From Kiritimatiellia bacterium (GTDB lineage Bacteria > Verrucomicrobiota > Kiritimatiellia > RFP12 > UBA1067), in contig JAKSOY010000063.1 in the NCBI GenBank assembly GCA_024405255.1, positions 1-19,945 on the forward strand: 19,945 nt of DNA. The letters run 5' to 3'. Shown here in pieces: positions 1-7,775 of this stretch; positions within the stretch are counted from its first letter, which is position 1; each line of letters starts with the position of its first letter. The notes beneath the pieces are model-generated. The model had not been told where the DNA came from, did no database searches, and worked only from the letters and a program-made list of their open reading frames with translations. Made by a program: the position numbers and the translations under genes.

Positions 1-598
1 GGTAGATCATCGCGCCCTTCACCTTGTTCTTGATCTTCTGCGCCTTTTCGGCGAATTCAGCCAGACGGTTCAACACGACTTCCAACACACCACCCGCCTC
101 ACCGGCCTTCACCATGTTGATGTAGAGGTTGTCGAAGATCTTCGGATACGCGGTGAGGGATTCGGAGAAGGTCGCGCCACCCGCGATGCCTTCGGAAATG
201 CCATTGAGGCAGTCCATCATCGCCGGCGCCATCTTCTGCTTCTTCAGAACCTCGATGCAGCGCATGAGCGGCAGACCGGCGTTCACCAGAGTCGCCAGCT
301 GGCGCGTGAACGCCGTCAGATCTTTCGGCTTCACCTTGCCCATCAGCCACTTCGGCAGCTTGATGTTGATCTCCTTGCTGCCCAAACCACCCTTCTTCGC
401 GGGCTTGGCACCCTTCGCGGGCTTGCCGCCCTTGGAAGGCGCAGCAGGCGCAGGAGCGCCCTTCACCTCGCCGATCGCACTCGGGAAAAGTCCGCCGGCG
501 CGAATAGCCGCAATAGCCGAGGCGCGGTCGCCCGCCTCGATCGTTCCGCGCTTCTCCTGACCAGCGCTATCCTTCGCAATGTACTGAAATGTCGCCAT
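1..598 (-). CDS. Type II secretion/type IV pilus inner-membrane protein, PilC/GspF family (partial, N-terminal part)
   Basis: The reading frame opens at an ATG at 598 and stays open to the window edge, so about 199 N-terminal residues are visible and the C-terminus is missing. It begins MATFQYIAKDSAGQEKRGTI, the small N-terminal domain typical of PilC/GspF, followed by a Gly/Pro/Ala/Lys-rich linker (about residues 45-75). The first T2SSF helical domain starts near residue 90 and contains FTRQLATLVNAGLPL and the later MVKAGEAGGVLEVVLNRLA, both close to the family consensus. The family forms the polytopic platform in the inner membrane that couples the PilB/GspE ATPase to pilus or pseudopilus assembly. 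An AGGA ribosome-binding site lies six bases before the ATG, and a strong promoter lies upstream. The long basic linker is a little unusual. Family assignment is secure; pilus versus secretion system cannot be decided here. Confidence 0.9.
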   Translation of the reverse strand, partial: MATFQYIAKDSAGQEKRGTIEAGDRASAIAAIRAGGLFPSAIGEVKGAPAPAAPSKGGKPAKGAKPAKKGGLGSKEINIKLPKWLMGKVKPKDLTAFTRQLATLVNAGLPLMRCIEVLKKQKMAPAMMDCLNGISEGIAGGATFSESLTAYPKIFDNLYINMVKAGEAGGVLEVVLNRLAEFAEKAQKIKNKVKGAMIY

Positions 599-641
599 CT
601 TAGGTCCTGCCTCAGTTTTTTGTTTGTACTGTCAAGGTTGT

Positions 642-670
642 ATTATACAATAGAAAGCTTGATTACGCAA
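642..670 (-). promoter_or_regulatory. Sigma-70-type promoter for the PilC/GspF gene
   Basis: On the minus strand TTGCGT (665-670) is followed by exactly 17 bases and a perfect TATAAT (642-647). This places the transcription start about 35 bases before the ATG at 598. The -35 box sits just downstream of the stop codon of the preceding gene (676), so the PilC/GspF gene can be expressed independently of it. Confidence 0.75.
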
Positions 671-675
671 GAGTT

Positions 676-3105
676 TCAAGGCGTCGAACGATCTTTCGAC
701 CCGTCCGATTTCGCCTCGGCCGCAGCCGCCTTCGCAGCGGCGATCTCGGCAAGTGTCTCCATCACTTCATCCGATGCCGGCAGCAGCTTCTGCGCCTTTT
801 GGGCATTCACTGTCGCCGCCTCGAAATTTCCCTGCTGCATCTGCGCGAGCGCCAGGTTGTTGAGCACCGCCGGCTCGTTGGGCTTGCGCACCAGACACCG
901 CATCAGCGCCTCTTCCGCCCGCGTCCACTGCGCCTGCGCGAACGCATACATGCCGAGCGCGAAATTGGCATCCGGATTATCAGGATCCGTCTCGACGAGA
1001 ATCGTCGCGTAACGACTCGCCAATGCGAAATCGGCCCGCAGCAACGCCAGCTGCAACCCCTCGCGCGGGGTGACCTGCCGCAACGAAACGGCCCGCCGCT
1101 TTTCCGCCTTCTTGACGAGCGCCTTCAAGTCGGCGTTTTTCTCGTCCAGCCGATCGGCCAGTCCGCTTTCCGCCTTCGCCCTCTCCTTGTCGCCCGCATG
1201 GTCGGCCTGCTTGGCCCGTTCACGCGCCAGGCAAGCCAAGCGCCACTGCATCAACGTAAAGACCTTCTTCGACACCGGCGGAATCGCCGAATCGATCTGT
1301 CCCTTTTCATAGAGCGCCAGAACACGCTCCGCCAACGCGTCCGCCGCAGCCGCTCCCTCCTTGCAGGCGGCCTCCGACATGCCCGGTCGCATCAACGTAC
1401 CCGACACCGGCGGCACTTTCTCGCCATCCCGCAGCCACTGGGAAAACCCGAGCATCAGCGCGCTCTTCTTCAGGCGCTCGGGACGATCCCGCTTCCACGT
1501 GCGAAGCGCCGTACCGACACCGCTTTCAAGAACCTGTCGGTCCTCTTTGTCCTCTGCGGCGCGAAGGCGCAGATTCTTTTCAGAGGACGAGTTCCCCGCC
1601 AGCAACGACAACGTGACGAGTTTCTTGCCCTTTTCGGCAGCCCCCAATTCGAGCCGCGTATCAAATGCACCATCGGTGAAGAGATAGCGCGCATCGCCGC
1701 ACTCCTTCAGGACTTCCGCAACATAGTCGTTCACCACGCCCAGCATCGCGCGCGCCTTCGTCTGCGTCCGCCCCGGCAGGGACCCCACGAGCATCACAAG
1801 ACAGAACCCCCCCAGAACGACGAGACCGCGAATGCTTGTCGGCATGTTCACATCGGCTTCCGGCAGCTGATCTTCCTCCTGCGCGCGGAAGCTCGCCAGC
1901 TTCACTTGGTTGCGGCAGCAGGCCTCCGTTCCCAGGACAACGAGGAAGTATCCGACCACGAGCGCGGACAGCAGCAGACACACCTGGAGAATGTAGAACG
2001 AGCGAACCACCGTGAGCGGACTCCACGTCCAGAACCAGATCGGCGATACGAACGAAAGCTGCGTGAACGACACGACGCCCGAAACGAATAACGCACCACC
2101 GATGTGATACGGCAAGAACTGCTCTTCATCCACAGCACGCGGCAGCATGATGCTCGCCACGCCAAACGGCAAAACGCACAGTACAAACGCCAGCACCCAT
2201 CCCAAGCTGCCGGCCGTTTCACTGAACACCGCCCACCACCGCAGGCCATAGGCCAACGGCAGACCGTTCGTCAACGTCGCACCGCCCCCCATCTTGAGGA
2301 AGCTCCAGCAGTTGAGTGCAAGTCCAACCGCAAGACCGACGCCCCAGAGAAAGGAAAGCATCCACTTCGCCGACTGCGCGGTGATCAGCTCCAAAAGCGG
2401 GATCCGTTCGCCCAACGCATCATGCCGCAACGCAACATGGTAGAGAAGCCAGCACACGAGCAGCAGAATGACACCCAACGGCGTCTCGGCGGCCAACACG
2501 CCGAGAAGGAACATCGACACGTAGGCGCACAGAAGCGTGCCATTGAGCATGAAGAGCATGAACGGCACCAGGGCAAGAACCGTGAGAAGGAGCAGCAACC
2601 CTTCGGACGAAAAGCACTGCGCCGTCTGCCAGGCCGGATCGGAACAGGCGAACAGAACCGCGCCAACCGCCGAACCGACGCGCTGGACGAGATAGCGGCG
2701 CGAGGAAAAACGCAACCGTCCCCGCACCAACATACCAATGACGGTCCTGAACAACAGGTACACGGCACCCGCCGTACATCCCGCGCAGACGGGGCCCAAA
2801 TGCTTGAGAAGGCTCACGCCGGAGGAAACACCTCCGAGGAAAAGCGCGTGCGCGATCGCGCGCCAAAAACCGGGGAAAACATCCACCGGCGGCCGAAGCC
2901 CTGCGGCAACAGCCGTCGAATCCCAGGCGACGGGCGAAAGCCCGGGCAGGGCGAAAACCGTCACTCCAATGAACACGAGCACTGCCAGGGAAGCCGCCAC
3001 CAGCCAGTCGACGAACGTCAGGTGTTCGTCCGCCAGGAACCTCTTCTGCTGCTGGTTGCCATCGCCTTCATCGTAGCCAAGATCGTCATCGTACGTACCG
3101 CGCAT
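676..3105 (-). CDS. Polytopic membrane protein, DUF2723/GT-C-like, with C-terminal TPR repeats
   Basis: The protein has 809 residues. A short acidic cytoplasmic N-terminus is followed by many hydrophobic segments between about residues 33 and 442. A soluble, Lys/Glu-rich C-terminal half follows, with tandem TPR-like repeats at about 709-790 (motifs such as ANFALGMYAFAQAQWTRAEE and LNNLALAQMQQGNFEAA). Features recalling DUF2723 (GT-C-fold glycosyltransferase-like proteins of Bacteroidota and PVC bacteria) are an early WDS after the first membrane helix (61-63), a tryptophan-containing loop before SEGLLLL (about 159-172), and LFTDGAFDT (475-483), which resembles the family's post-membrane motif. 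The match is by eye and divergent, so enzymatic activity is not claimed. A GAGGT ribosome-binding site precedes the ATG. The gene starts 18 bases after the small exported protein gene and probably shares its transcript. Confidence 0.75.
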   Translation of the reverse strand: MRGTYDDDLGYDEGDGNQQQKRFLADEHLTFVDWLVAASLAVLVFIGVTVFALPGLSPVAWDSTAVAAGLRPPVDVFPGFWRAIAHALFLGGVSSGVSLLKHLGPVCAGCTAGAVYLLFRTVIGMLVRGRLRFSSRRYLVQRVGSAVGAVLFACSDPAWQTAQCFSSEGLLLLLTVLALVPFMLFMLNGTLLCAYVSMFLLGVLAAETPLGVILLLVCWLLYHVALRHDALGERIPLLELITAQSAKWMLSFLWGVGLAVGLALNCWSFLKMGGGATLTNGLPLAYGLRWWAVFSETAGSLGWVLAFVLCVLPFGVASIMLPRAVDEEQFLPYHIGGALFVSGVVSFTQLSFVSPIWFWTWSPLTVVRSFYILQVCLLLSALVVGYFLVVLGTEACCRNQVKLASFRAQEEDQLPEADVNMPTSIRGLVVLGGFCLVMLVGSLPGRTQTKARAMLGVVNDYVAEVLKECGDARYLFTDGAFDTRLELGAAEKGKKLVTLSLLAGNSSSEKNLRLRAAEDKEDRQVLESGVGTALRTWKRDRPERLKKSALMLGFSQWLRDGEKVPPVSGTLMRPGMSEAACKEGAAAADALAERVLALYEKGQIDSAIPPVSKKVFTLMQWRLACLARERAKQADHAGDKERAKAESGLADRLDEKNADLKALVKKAEKRRAVSLRQVTPREGLQLALLRADFALASRYATILVETDPDNPDANFALGMYAFAQAQWTRAEEALMRCLVRKPNEPAVLNNLALAQMQQGNFEAATVNAQKAQKLLPASDEVMETLAEIAAAKAAAAEAKSDGSKDRSTP

Positions 3106-3123
3106 ATTCTACTACCTCACACC

Positions 3124-3510
3124 TTACAACTCGGCATTGCCACGCATCTCCGGCATTTCAATCAAGTTGACGGAGATGAACCCACTCGACACGAGATCCC
3201 GATAGGTCGGCATCACGTTCGCTCCGGAATCGACACGCCCGGTGCCCACAAGCCAATCCTGCAGACAATGCCAGAGATCCCACTGCATCACCCCGGCGGC
3301 CGTCGCACCGAACGCGATCCCCTCCATCGACCAGACGGACAGCGGATGCGTTGCCTTGTCTGTGAAGGTCTGCGGCTGGAGACTTGCCATCTGGTAATGC
3401 GAGACGCCTTTCTCCATGCCCGTCACTTGCCAAAGCAAAGCGCCTGCGTGCGAACACGCAGGTAACGCCACAACCAACAGAGCGGCGCACGTTGAAATTA
3501 GGCGACTCAT
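3124..3510 (-). CDS. Small exported hypothetical protein (128 aa)
   Basis: I do not recognise this protein. The start chosen is the ATG at 3510, which has a GGGGA/AGGA ribosome-binding region and a promoter directly upstream. The longer in-frame extension to 3810 would run antiparallel into the permease gene and lacks signals. The N-terminus (MSRLISTCAALLVVALPA) is a signal peptide, and LPAC at 16-19 is a possible but imperfect lipobox; otherwise cleavage near residue 22 is plausible. The mature part is Met/Trp-rich, with a short hydrophobic stretch near 63-76 and no known motif. It precedes the 809-residue membrane TPR protein by 18 bases, so a role in the same envelope process is likely but unproven. 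Confidence 0.7.
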   Translation of the reverse strand: MSRLISTCAALLVVALPACSHAGALLWQVTGMEKGVSHYQMASLQPQTFTDKATHPLSVWSMEGIAFGATAAGVMQWDLWHCLQDWLVGTGRVDSGANVMPTYRDLVSSGFISVNLIEMPEMRGNAEL

Positions 3511-3534
3511 TCCTACTTCCCCTTTTTGGGTGAT

Positions 3535-3563
3535 ATGATAACATGGATTAGACAAAAAGGCAA
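3535..3563 (-). promoter_or_regulatory. Sigma-70-type promoter for the small exported protein gene
   Basis: On the minus strand TTGCCT (3558-3563), a 17-base spacer and TATCAT (3535-3540) are visible, with TG two bases before the -10 (extended -10). It lies between the end of the permease gene (3606) and the ATG at 3510. No rho-independent terminator is visible between that permease gene and this promoter. Confidence 0.65.
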
Positions 3564-3605
3564 GTCTCATATACGTAGAACAGAAGGAAATCTTAGACAC
3601 CCGAA

Positions 3606-5252
3606 TTACGCCCTTTTCTCTCCGCCAAAGCGATCGGCATCTTTCATATTCGGTTCCTTCGGCGAGAACACATAGTCTTTCCCCGGCAGAATCGCGTTCA
3701 GCACAATCCCCATCAGCGCACCGACCGCCAGGCCCGAGAGCGTCAGTTTGATGGCGCCGATCGTGAAATTGATCCCTTTCGCCTCGGAGAAGCTGATGCC
3801 GAGCGCACACACGATCGTCACCGCGCAGATGAGCATGTTGCGCGGTTTCGAGAAGTCGACCTGGTGTTCAACGAGATTGCGCACGCCGACGGCCGAGATC
3901 ATGCCGTACAGGACGAACGACACGCCGCCTACCGTCGCAGGCGGCAACGTGGCGATCACCGCCGCGAACTTCGGACAGAACGACAGCAGAATCGCAATCA
4001 CGGCCGCGATGCGGATCACGCGCGGATCGTACACCTTCGAAAGCGACAGCACACCCGTGTTCTCGCCATACGTCGTATTCGCCGGCGCACCGAAGAGCGC
4101 TGCCAACGAGGTCGCCAGACCATCGCCGAGCATCGTGCGGTGAAGTCCCGGATTCTCGAAGAAGTTGCGGTTCACCGTCGAACCGATGGCCGAGATGTCG
4201 CCGACATGCTCCATCAGCGTCGCAGCGCAAAGCGGCACCACGATCGCAATCGCACTGAGGATGCGTCCCCAATTGTCACCTGGATTGCTGAAGATCGCAA
4301 ACACGGTTTCGTTCATCTGGAACGGCATACCGAACCACGGCGCCGAGGCGACCTTGCTGAAGTCGATGACCGCGTTCGACACACCGCAGCCATTCCCGAG
4401 GATCGCCGCCGTCGCATACGACACGAGCACGCCGACCAGAATCGGAATGATGCGGATCATCCCCTTGCCGAAACAGGACGCCACCAGCACGCCCACGATT
4501 CCCGCCAATGCCACCGGCCAGCAGCTGGAGGCGCTGCCCACGGCAACCGGGGACAGGACAAGGCCGATGCCGATCACGATCGGTCCTGTCACCACCGGCG
4601 GGAAGAATCGCATCACACGCTGCACACCGCACGCCTTCACGATGGCCGAGACAACGAGATAGACGAGTCCCGCCACCACGACGCCCGCCGAAGCGTAGGC
4701 CAGCAGCTGCGTCTTCGAGAGACCCTCCCACACGCCGCCCTTCATCGCCGTCAACGCGAAATAGCCCGGCAGAAACGCAAAGGAGGAACCGAGGAATGCC
4801 GGCACCTTCAGCTTTGTGAGGAAGTGGAAGAGCAATGTGCCCAGACCCGCAAACAGCAGCGTCGCCGAAATGCTCAATCCCGTCAGAATCGGCACCAGCA
4901 CCGTCGCACCGAACATCGCGAACAGATGCTGCACGCCCAACACGCCCATTTTCGGCAAACCGAGAACCCGCGCATCATAGATGGCGTCGGCGCCGCCGAA
5001 CTTCTGCTCGAGTCGTTCGATGGCTGCGGCGAGCATCCGCGATTCATCGGGATCGACGACGCCATCTTCGGCGATGTCGCCGAGCAATCGGACGAATACC
5101 GCGATGTCATCGTCCGACTTCACCAGAGGCGTGGCGAGACCGATCAACATCTTGACTTCGTCGAGATCAACCCGACCGTCGGCAAAAACGAACTTCCGTA
5201 CAGCTCGAATCAGCTGTGCGAACGACTTTTTCTCTTCTGAATTCAATGACAT
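3606..5252 (-). CDS. Uracil/xanthine permease (NCS2, UraA type) with N-terminal TerB-like module
   Basis: The protein has 548 residues, roughly 100 more than a usual UraA-type permease. Residues about 100-530 form the NCS2 nucleobase:cation symporter core: VQHLFAMFGATVLVPIL at the start, the MEHVGDI motif, and LHRTMLGDGLATSLAALFG followed by NTTYGENTGV, all strongly conserved in the UraA/PyrP branch. It should import uracil or a related base across the inner membrane; whether uracil or xanthine is preferred cannot be told. The extra N-terminus (about 10-82) is a helical module with two half-repeats, DGRVDLDEVKML (25-36) and DGVVDPDESRML (63-74). Homologous modules begin the purine permease and Apt encoded just upstream. 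The ATG at 5252 has a good AAGGAG seven bases before it and lies 26 bases after the apt stop. It is the last gene of the upp-azgA-apt-uraA operon. Confidence 0.92.
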   Translation of the reverse strand: MSLNSEEKKSFAQLIRAVRKFVFADGRVDLDEVKMLIGLATPLVKSDDDIAVFVRLLGDIAEDGVVDPDESRMLAAAIERLEQKFGGADAIYDARVLGLPKMGVLGVQHLFAMFGATVLVPILTGLSISATLLFAGLGTLLFHFLTKLKVPAFLGSSFAFLPGYFALTAMKGGVWEGLSKTQLLAYASAGVVVAGLVYLVVSAIVKACGVQRVMRFFPPVVTGPIVIGIGLVLSPVAVGSASSCWPVALAGIVGVLVASCFGKGMIRIIPILVGVLVSYATAAILGNGCGVSNAVIDFSKVASAPWFGMPFQMNETVFAIFSNPGDNWGRILSAIAIVVPLCAATLMEHVGDISAIGSTVNRNFFENPGLHRTMLGDGLATSLAALFGAPANTTYGENTGVLSLSKVYDPRVIRIAAVIAILLSFCPKFAAVIATLPPATVGGVSFVLYGMISAVGVRNLVEHQVDFSKPRNMLICAVTIVCALGISFSEAKGINFTIGAIKLTLSGLAVGALMGIVLNAILPGKDYVFSPKEPNMKDADRFGGEKRA

Positions 5253-5278
5253 GTCATTTCTCCTTGAAATTTTTCCTT

Positions 5279-6058
5279 TTACTTGCCGGGATACTTGATG
5301 AGCGAGACGACGTCGAACATCTTGAGCGCCTGTTCGCGCGCCGCGAATCCCTCTAGCTCAATGGGGAAGATCATTTTGACGACCGTTCCGCCCAACCGCT
5401 TGACGAGGCGCGCGGCGGCCGCAGCGGTCCCGCCCGTCGCAAGCAGATCGTCCACGATCACGACGCGCTCGCCCGGCACGATCGCATCTTCATGCATGTT
5501 CAACGTCGCCGTTCCGTACTCGAGTTCGTAGTCTTCGCAGATGCACGCGCGCGGCAGCTTGCCGGGCTTGCGGATCGGCACAAAGGCACACTGCAGACGC
5601 GAAGCCAGCGCCGAACCGAAGATGAACCCGCGCGACTCCGGCGCCGCCACCACGTCGACCGACACACCCGCAAGGGCCTTCTCCATCAAGTCGATGGCCA
5701 GCTTGAAACCATCGGCATTGTCGAGAATGCCCGTCACGTCGCGGAACAGGATTCCGGGACGCGGGAAATCCGGGATCACGCGCACATACTCTTCAAGCGC
5801 CAGACTGCCGTGCGAGATGTCATCGAGCATGGCGAGGATGCGCTGCGAATTCTCCGGCGAAACCGTCCCCAGCGTACGCACCTCGCGGAGCAGCTTGTCC
5901 AACAGACGAGCCGCCGTCACGCCCTTCTCGACAAACGGACGAATGCACCGCAGCAGCAACGCCGTTTCACCCAGGTCGACGACCCCATCCGCCTCGATGT
6001 CCTTGCGCACGGTTTCGATTCCGCGCGCAAAGGCCCCTCTGATCTTCACATCGCCCAT
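5279..6058 (-). CDS. apt: Adenine phosphoribosyltransferase with N-terminal TerB-like module
   Basis: The protein has 259 residues; stand-alone Apt is usually about 170-180. The C-terminal enzyme begins near residue 88 with the classic YVRVIPDFPRPGILFRDVT and carries the PRPP-binding loop VVIVDDLLATGGT at 199-211. It converts adenine and PRPP to AMP and pyrophosphate in the cytoplasm. Residues about 6-82 form an extra helical module with ADGVVDLGE at 23-31 and a degenerate second copy around 62-70; it is homologous to the N-termini of the two flanking permeases. The start chosen is the ATG at 6058, 11 bases after the azgA stop. The frame is open further upstream but only through azgA coding sequence. 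No strong ribosome-binding site is seen, so translational coupling to azgA is likely. Confidence 0.93.
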   Translation of the reverse strand: MGDVKIRGAFARGIETVRKDIEADGVVDLGETALLLRCIRPFVEKGVTAARLLDKLLREVRTLGTVSPENSQRILAMLDDISHGSLALEEYVRVIPDFPRPGILFRDVTGILDNADGFKLAIDLMEKALAGVSVDVVAAPESRGFIFGSALASRLQCAFVPIRKPGKLPRACICEDYELEYGTATLNMHEDAIVPGERVVIVDDLLATGGTAAAAARLVKRLGGTVVKMIFPIELEGFAAREQALKMFDVVSLIKYPGK

Positions 6059-6069
6059 GGCACCATCGC

Positions 6070-7755
6070 TTACATCAATGCATACTTCGCAATGAAGAGC
6101 ACCGAGAGGATATACATGATCCAATGGATCTTCTTCGCCTGACCGGTGATCAGATTGACGAACGTATAGGAAATGACACCCCACATGATACCGTCGGAAA
6201 TCGAATAGGCGAACGGCATGGCGGCAATCGTGAGAAACGCCGGAATCGATTCGGACGGATCCGTGAAGTCGATCTCGACCGCCGAGGACAACATCATATA
6301 GCCCACGACGATGAGCGCCGGCGCCGTGGCAAAGGACGGGATCGCCAGAAACACCGGCGCGAAGATGAGGGCGAGCGCAAAGAGTCCCGCCGAAGCAACC
6401 GCCGTCAGACCCGTGCGTCCACCCGCCATCACGCCCGAGGCGGATTCAACGTAGGTCGTAGTCGTGGAGGTACCCATCACCGCACCGACCGAGGTCGCAA
6501 TCGCATCCGCACACAAGGCGCCCGAGATGCGCGGCAGCTTGCCTTCCTTCGTGAGGAAGCCGCCCTTCATCGACACGCCGATGAGCGTGCCAAGCGTATC
6601 GAAGAGGTCCACGAAGAAGAACGCGAACATCACGACGAAGAAGTCAAGCGAGGTCACGAGCGACCAGCCCGAGCCCACGACCTTCTTGTCCACCGTATGC
6701 GTCCAGCCGTCGGCATTGAAAATCGCGCCGACCGTCTGGCCGAACTCCTTGAACGTGCCTGCGAGATCGTCGAACTTGAAGGACGGATAGAGCGAGAAGC
6801 ACTTCACGGCCGGATCCGGAATGTAGAGCCCCGTCGCCTGGCAGAGCATGCCAAGGCACCAGGTCGCAAAGATGCCGATCAGAATCGCGCCCTTGAACTT
6901 CTTGACGAGCAGGACGGCCGTGATGACCGTACCGACAAGCGCCAGCAGCGCCGCAATGCCCTGCGAGTGGAAGGCCGCCTTCTTGAAGCTGATCATCTGC
7001 ACGAGCGTCGCATCGTTGTTCACGATGACACCGGCCGTCTGCAACGCAATGAAGCAGATGAAGAGACCGATGCCGGCCGCCACGGCTTTCTTCAGGGTAA
7101 AAGGAATACAGTTGAAGATCGCTTCACGCACCGGCGTCAACGAAAGCGCGAGGAAGATGAGACCTTCCACGAACACCGCCAACAGCGCGAACTGCCAGCT
7201 ATAGCCCATGCCGAAGCAGACCGTGAACGTGAGGAACGCATTGAGACCCATACCCGGCGCCAACACGAACGGATAGTTCGACATGAACGCCATCAGCAGC
7301 GTCCCCACCACGGCGGCCAGCGCGGTCGCCACGAACACGCCCCCGCGCGGCATCCCCGCCATCGAGAGGAGGTTCGGGTTCACGGCCAGGATGTACGCCA
7401 TCGTCATGAACGTGGTAATGCCCGCCACCACTTCCGTCTTCACCGTCGTGCGATTGCGGCCGAGATGGAAGAGACGGTTGAGCAGCGTCGGCTTCTCGTC
7501 GACCAGCTCGTCCGCCTGCGTCAACCACGCAAGGAAGGCGCCCACGCGCACGGACTCGTCAGGCGTAATGACACCGTCTTCCAGCACCTGGTCAAGCAAC
7601 TTGACGAATTCCGCCATCTCCGCGGATTTCCCCGCGAACGGCGCGGCAAATTCACGGAGGGTCAACGCCTCCGCCTTGTCGATACGCGCGTCCTCAAGTA
7701 CGCCCGTACTCAGCTTCTTCAACGCCGACAGAATGTTGGGATCTTCGATCTTCAT
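6070..7755 (-). CDS. Purine permease (NCS2, AzgA/GhxP/PbuG type) with N-terminal TerB-like module
   Basis: The protein has 561 residues against about 430-480 for usual AzgA-type permeases. The permease core starts near residue 100 with TEVVAGITTFMTMAYILAVN and contains LAPGMGLNAFLTF, DLFDTLGTL and GTSTTTTYVESASGV, all hallmarks of the hypoxanthine/guanine/adenine branch. It should import purine bases by cation symport. Residues about 5-80 are the same helical module found in Apt and the UraA-type permease: EDARIDKAE (21-29, degenerate) and EDGVITPDES (59-68). The ATG at 7755 has AAGGA upstream and lies 20 bases after the upp stop. The exact purine substrate is not decided by the sequence. Confidence 0.92.
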   Translation of the reverse strand: MKIEDPNILSALKKLSTGVLEDARIDKAEALTLREFAAPFAGKSAEMAEFVKLLDQVLEDGVITPDESVRVGAFLAWLTQADELVDEKPTLLNRLFHLGRNRTTVKTEVVAGITTFMTMAYILAVNPNLLSMAGMPRGGVFVATALAAVVGTLLMAFMSNYPFVLAPGMGLNAFLTFTVCFGMGYSWQFALLAVFVEGLIFLALSLTPVREAIFNCIPFTLKKAVAAGIGLFICFIALQTAGVIVNNDATLVQMISFKKAAFHSQGIAALLALVGTVITAVLLVKKFKGAILIGIFATWCLGMLCQATGLYIPDPAVKCFSLYPSFKFDDLAGTFKEFGQTVGAIFNADGWTHTVDKKVVGSGWSLVTSLDFFVVMFAFFFVDLFDTLGTLIGVSMKGGFLTKEGKLPRISGALCADAIATSVGAVMGTSTTTTYVESASGVMAGGRTGLTAVASAGLFALALIFAPVFLAIPSFATAPALIVVGYMMLSSAVEIDFTDPSESIPAFLTIAAMPFAYSISDGIMWGVISYTFVNLITGQAKKIHWIMYILSVLFIAKYALM

Positions 7756-7775
7756 GGATTATCCTTATCCTCTTT

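Noticed and set aside
631..653. Near-palindrome TTGTATTATACAA as a regulator operator
   Set aside because: The symmetry is explained by the TATAAT -10 box of the promoter, and no second copy was noticed elsewhere in the window.
3511..3810. Upstream in-frame extension of the small exported protein to an ATG at 3810
   Set aside because: It would overlap the end of the permease gene in another frame and place about 100 unrelated residues before a clear signal peptide that has its own ribosome-binding site and promoter.
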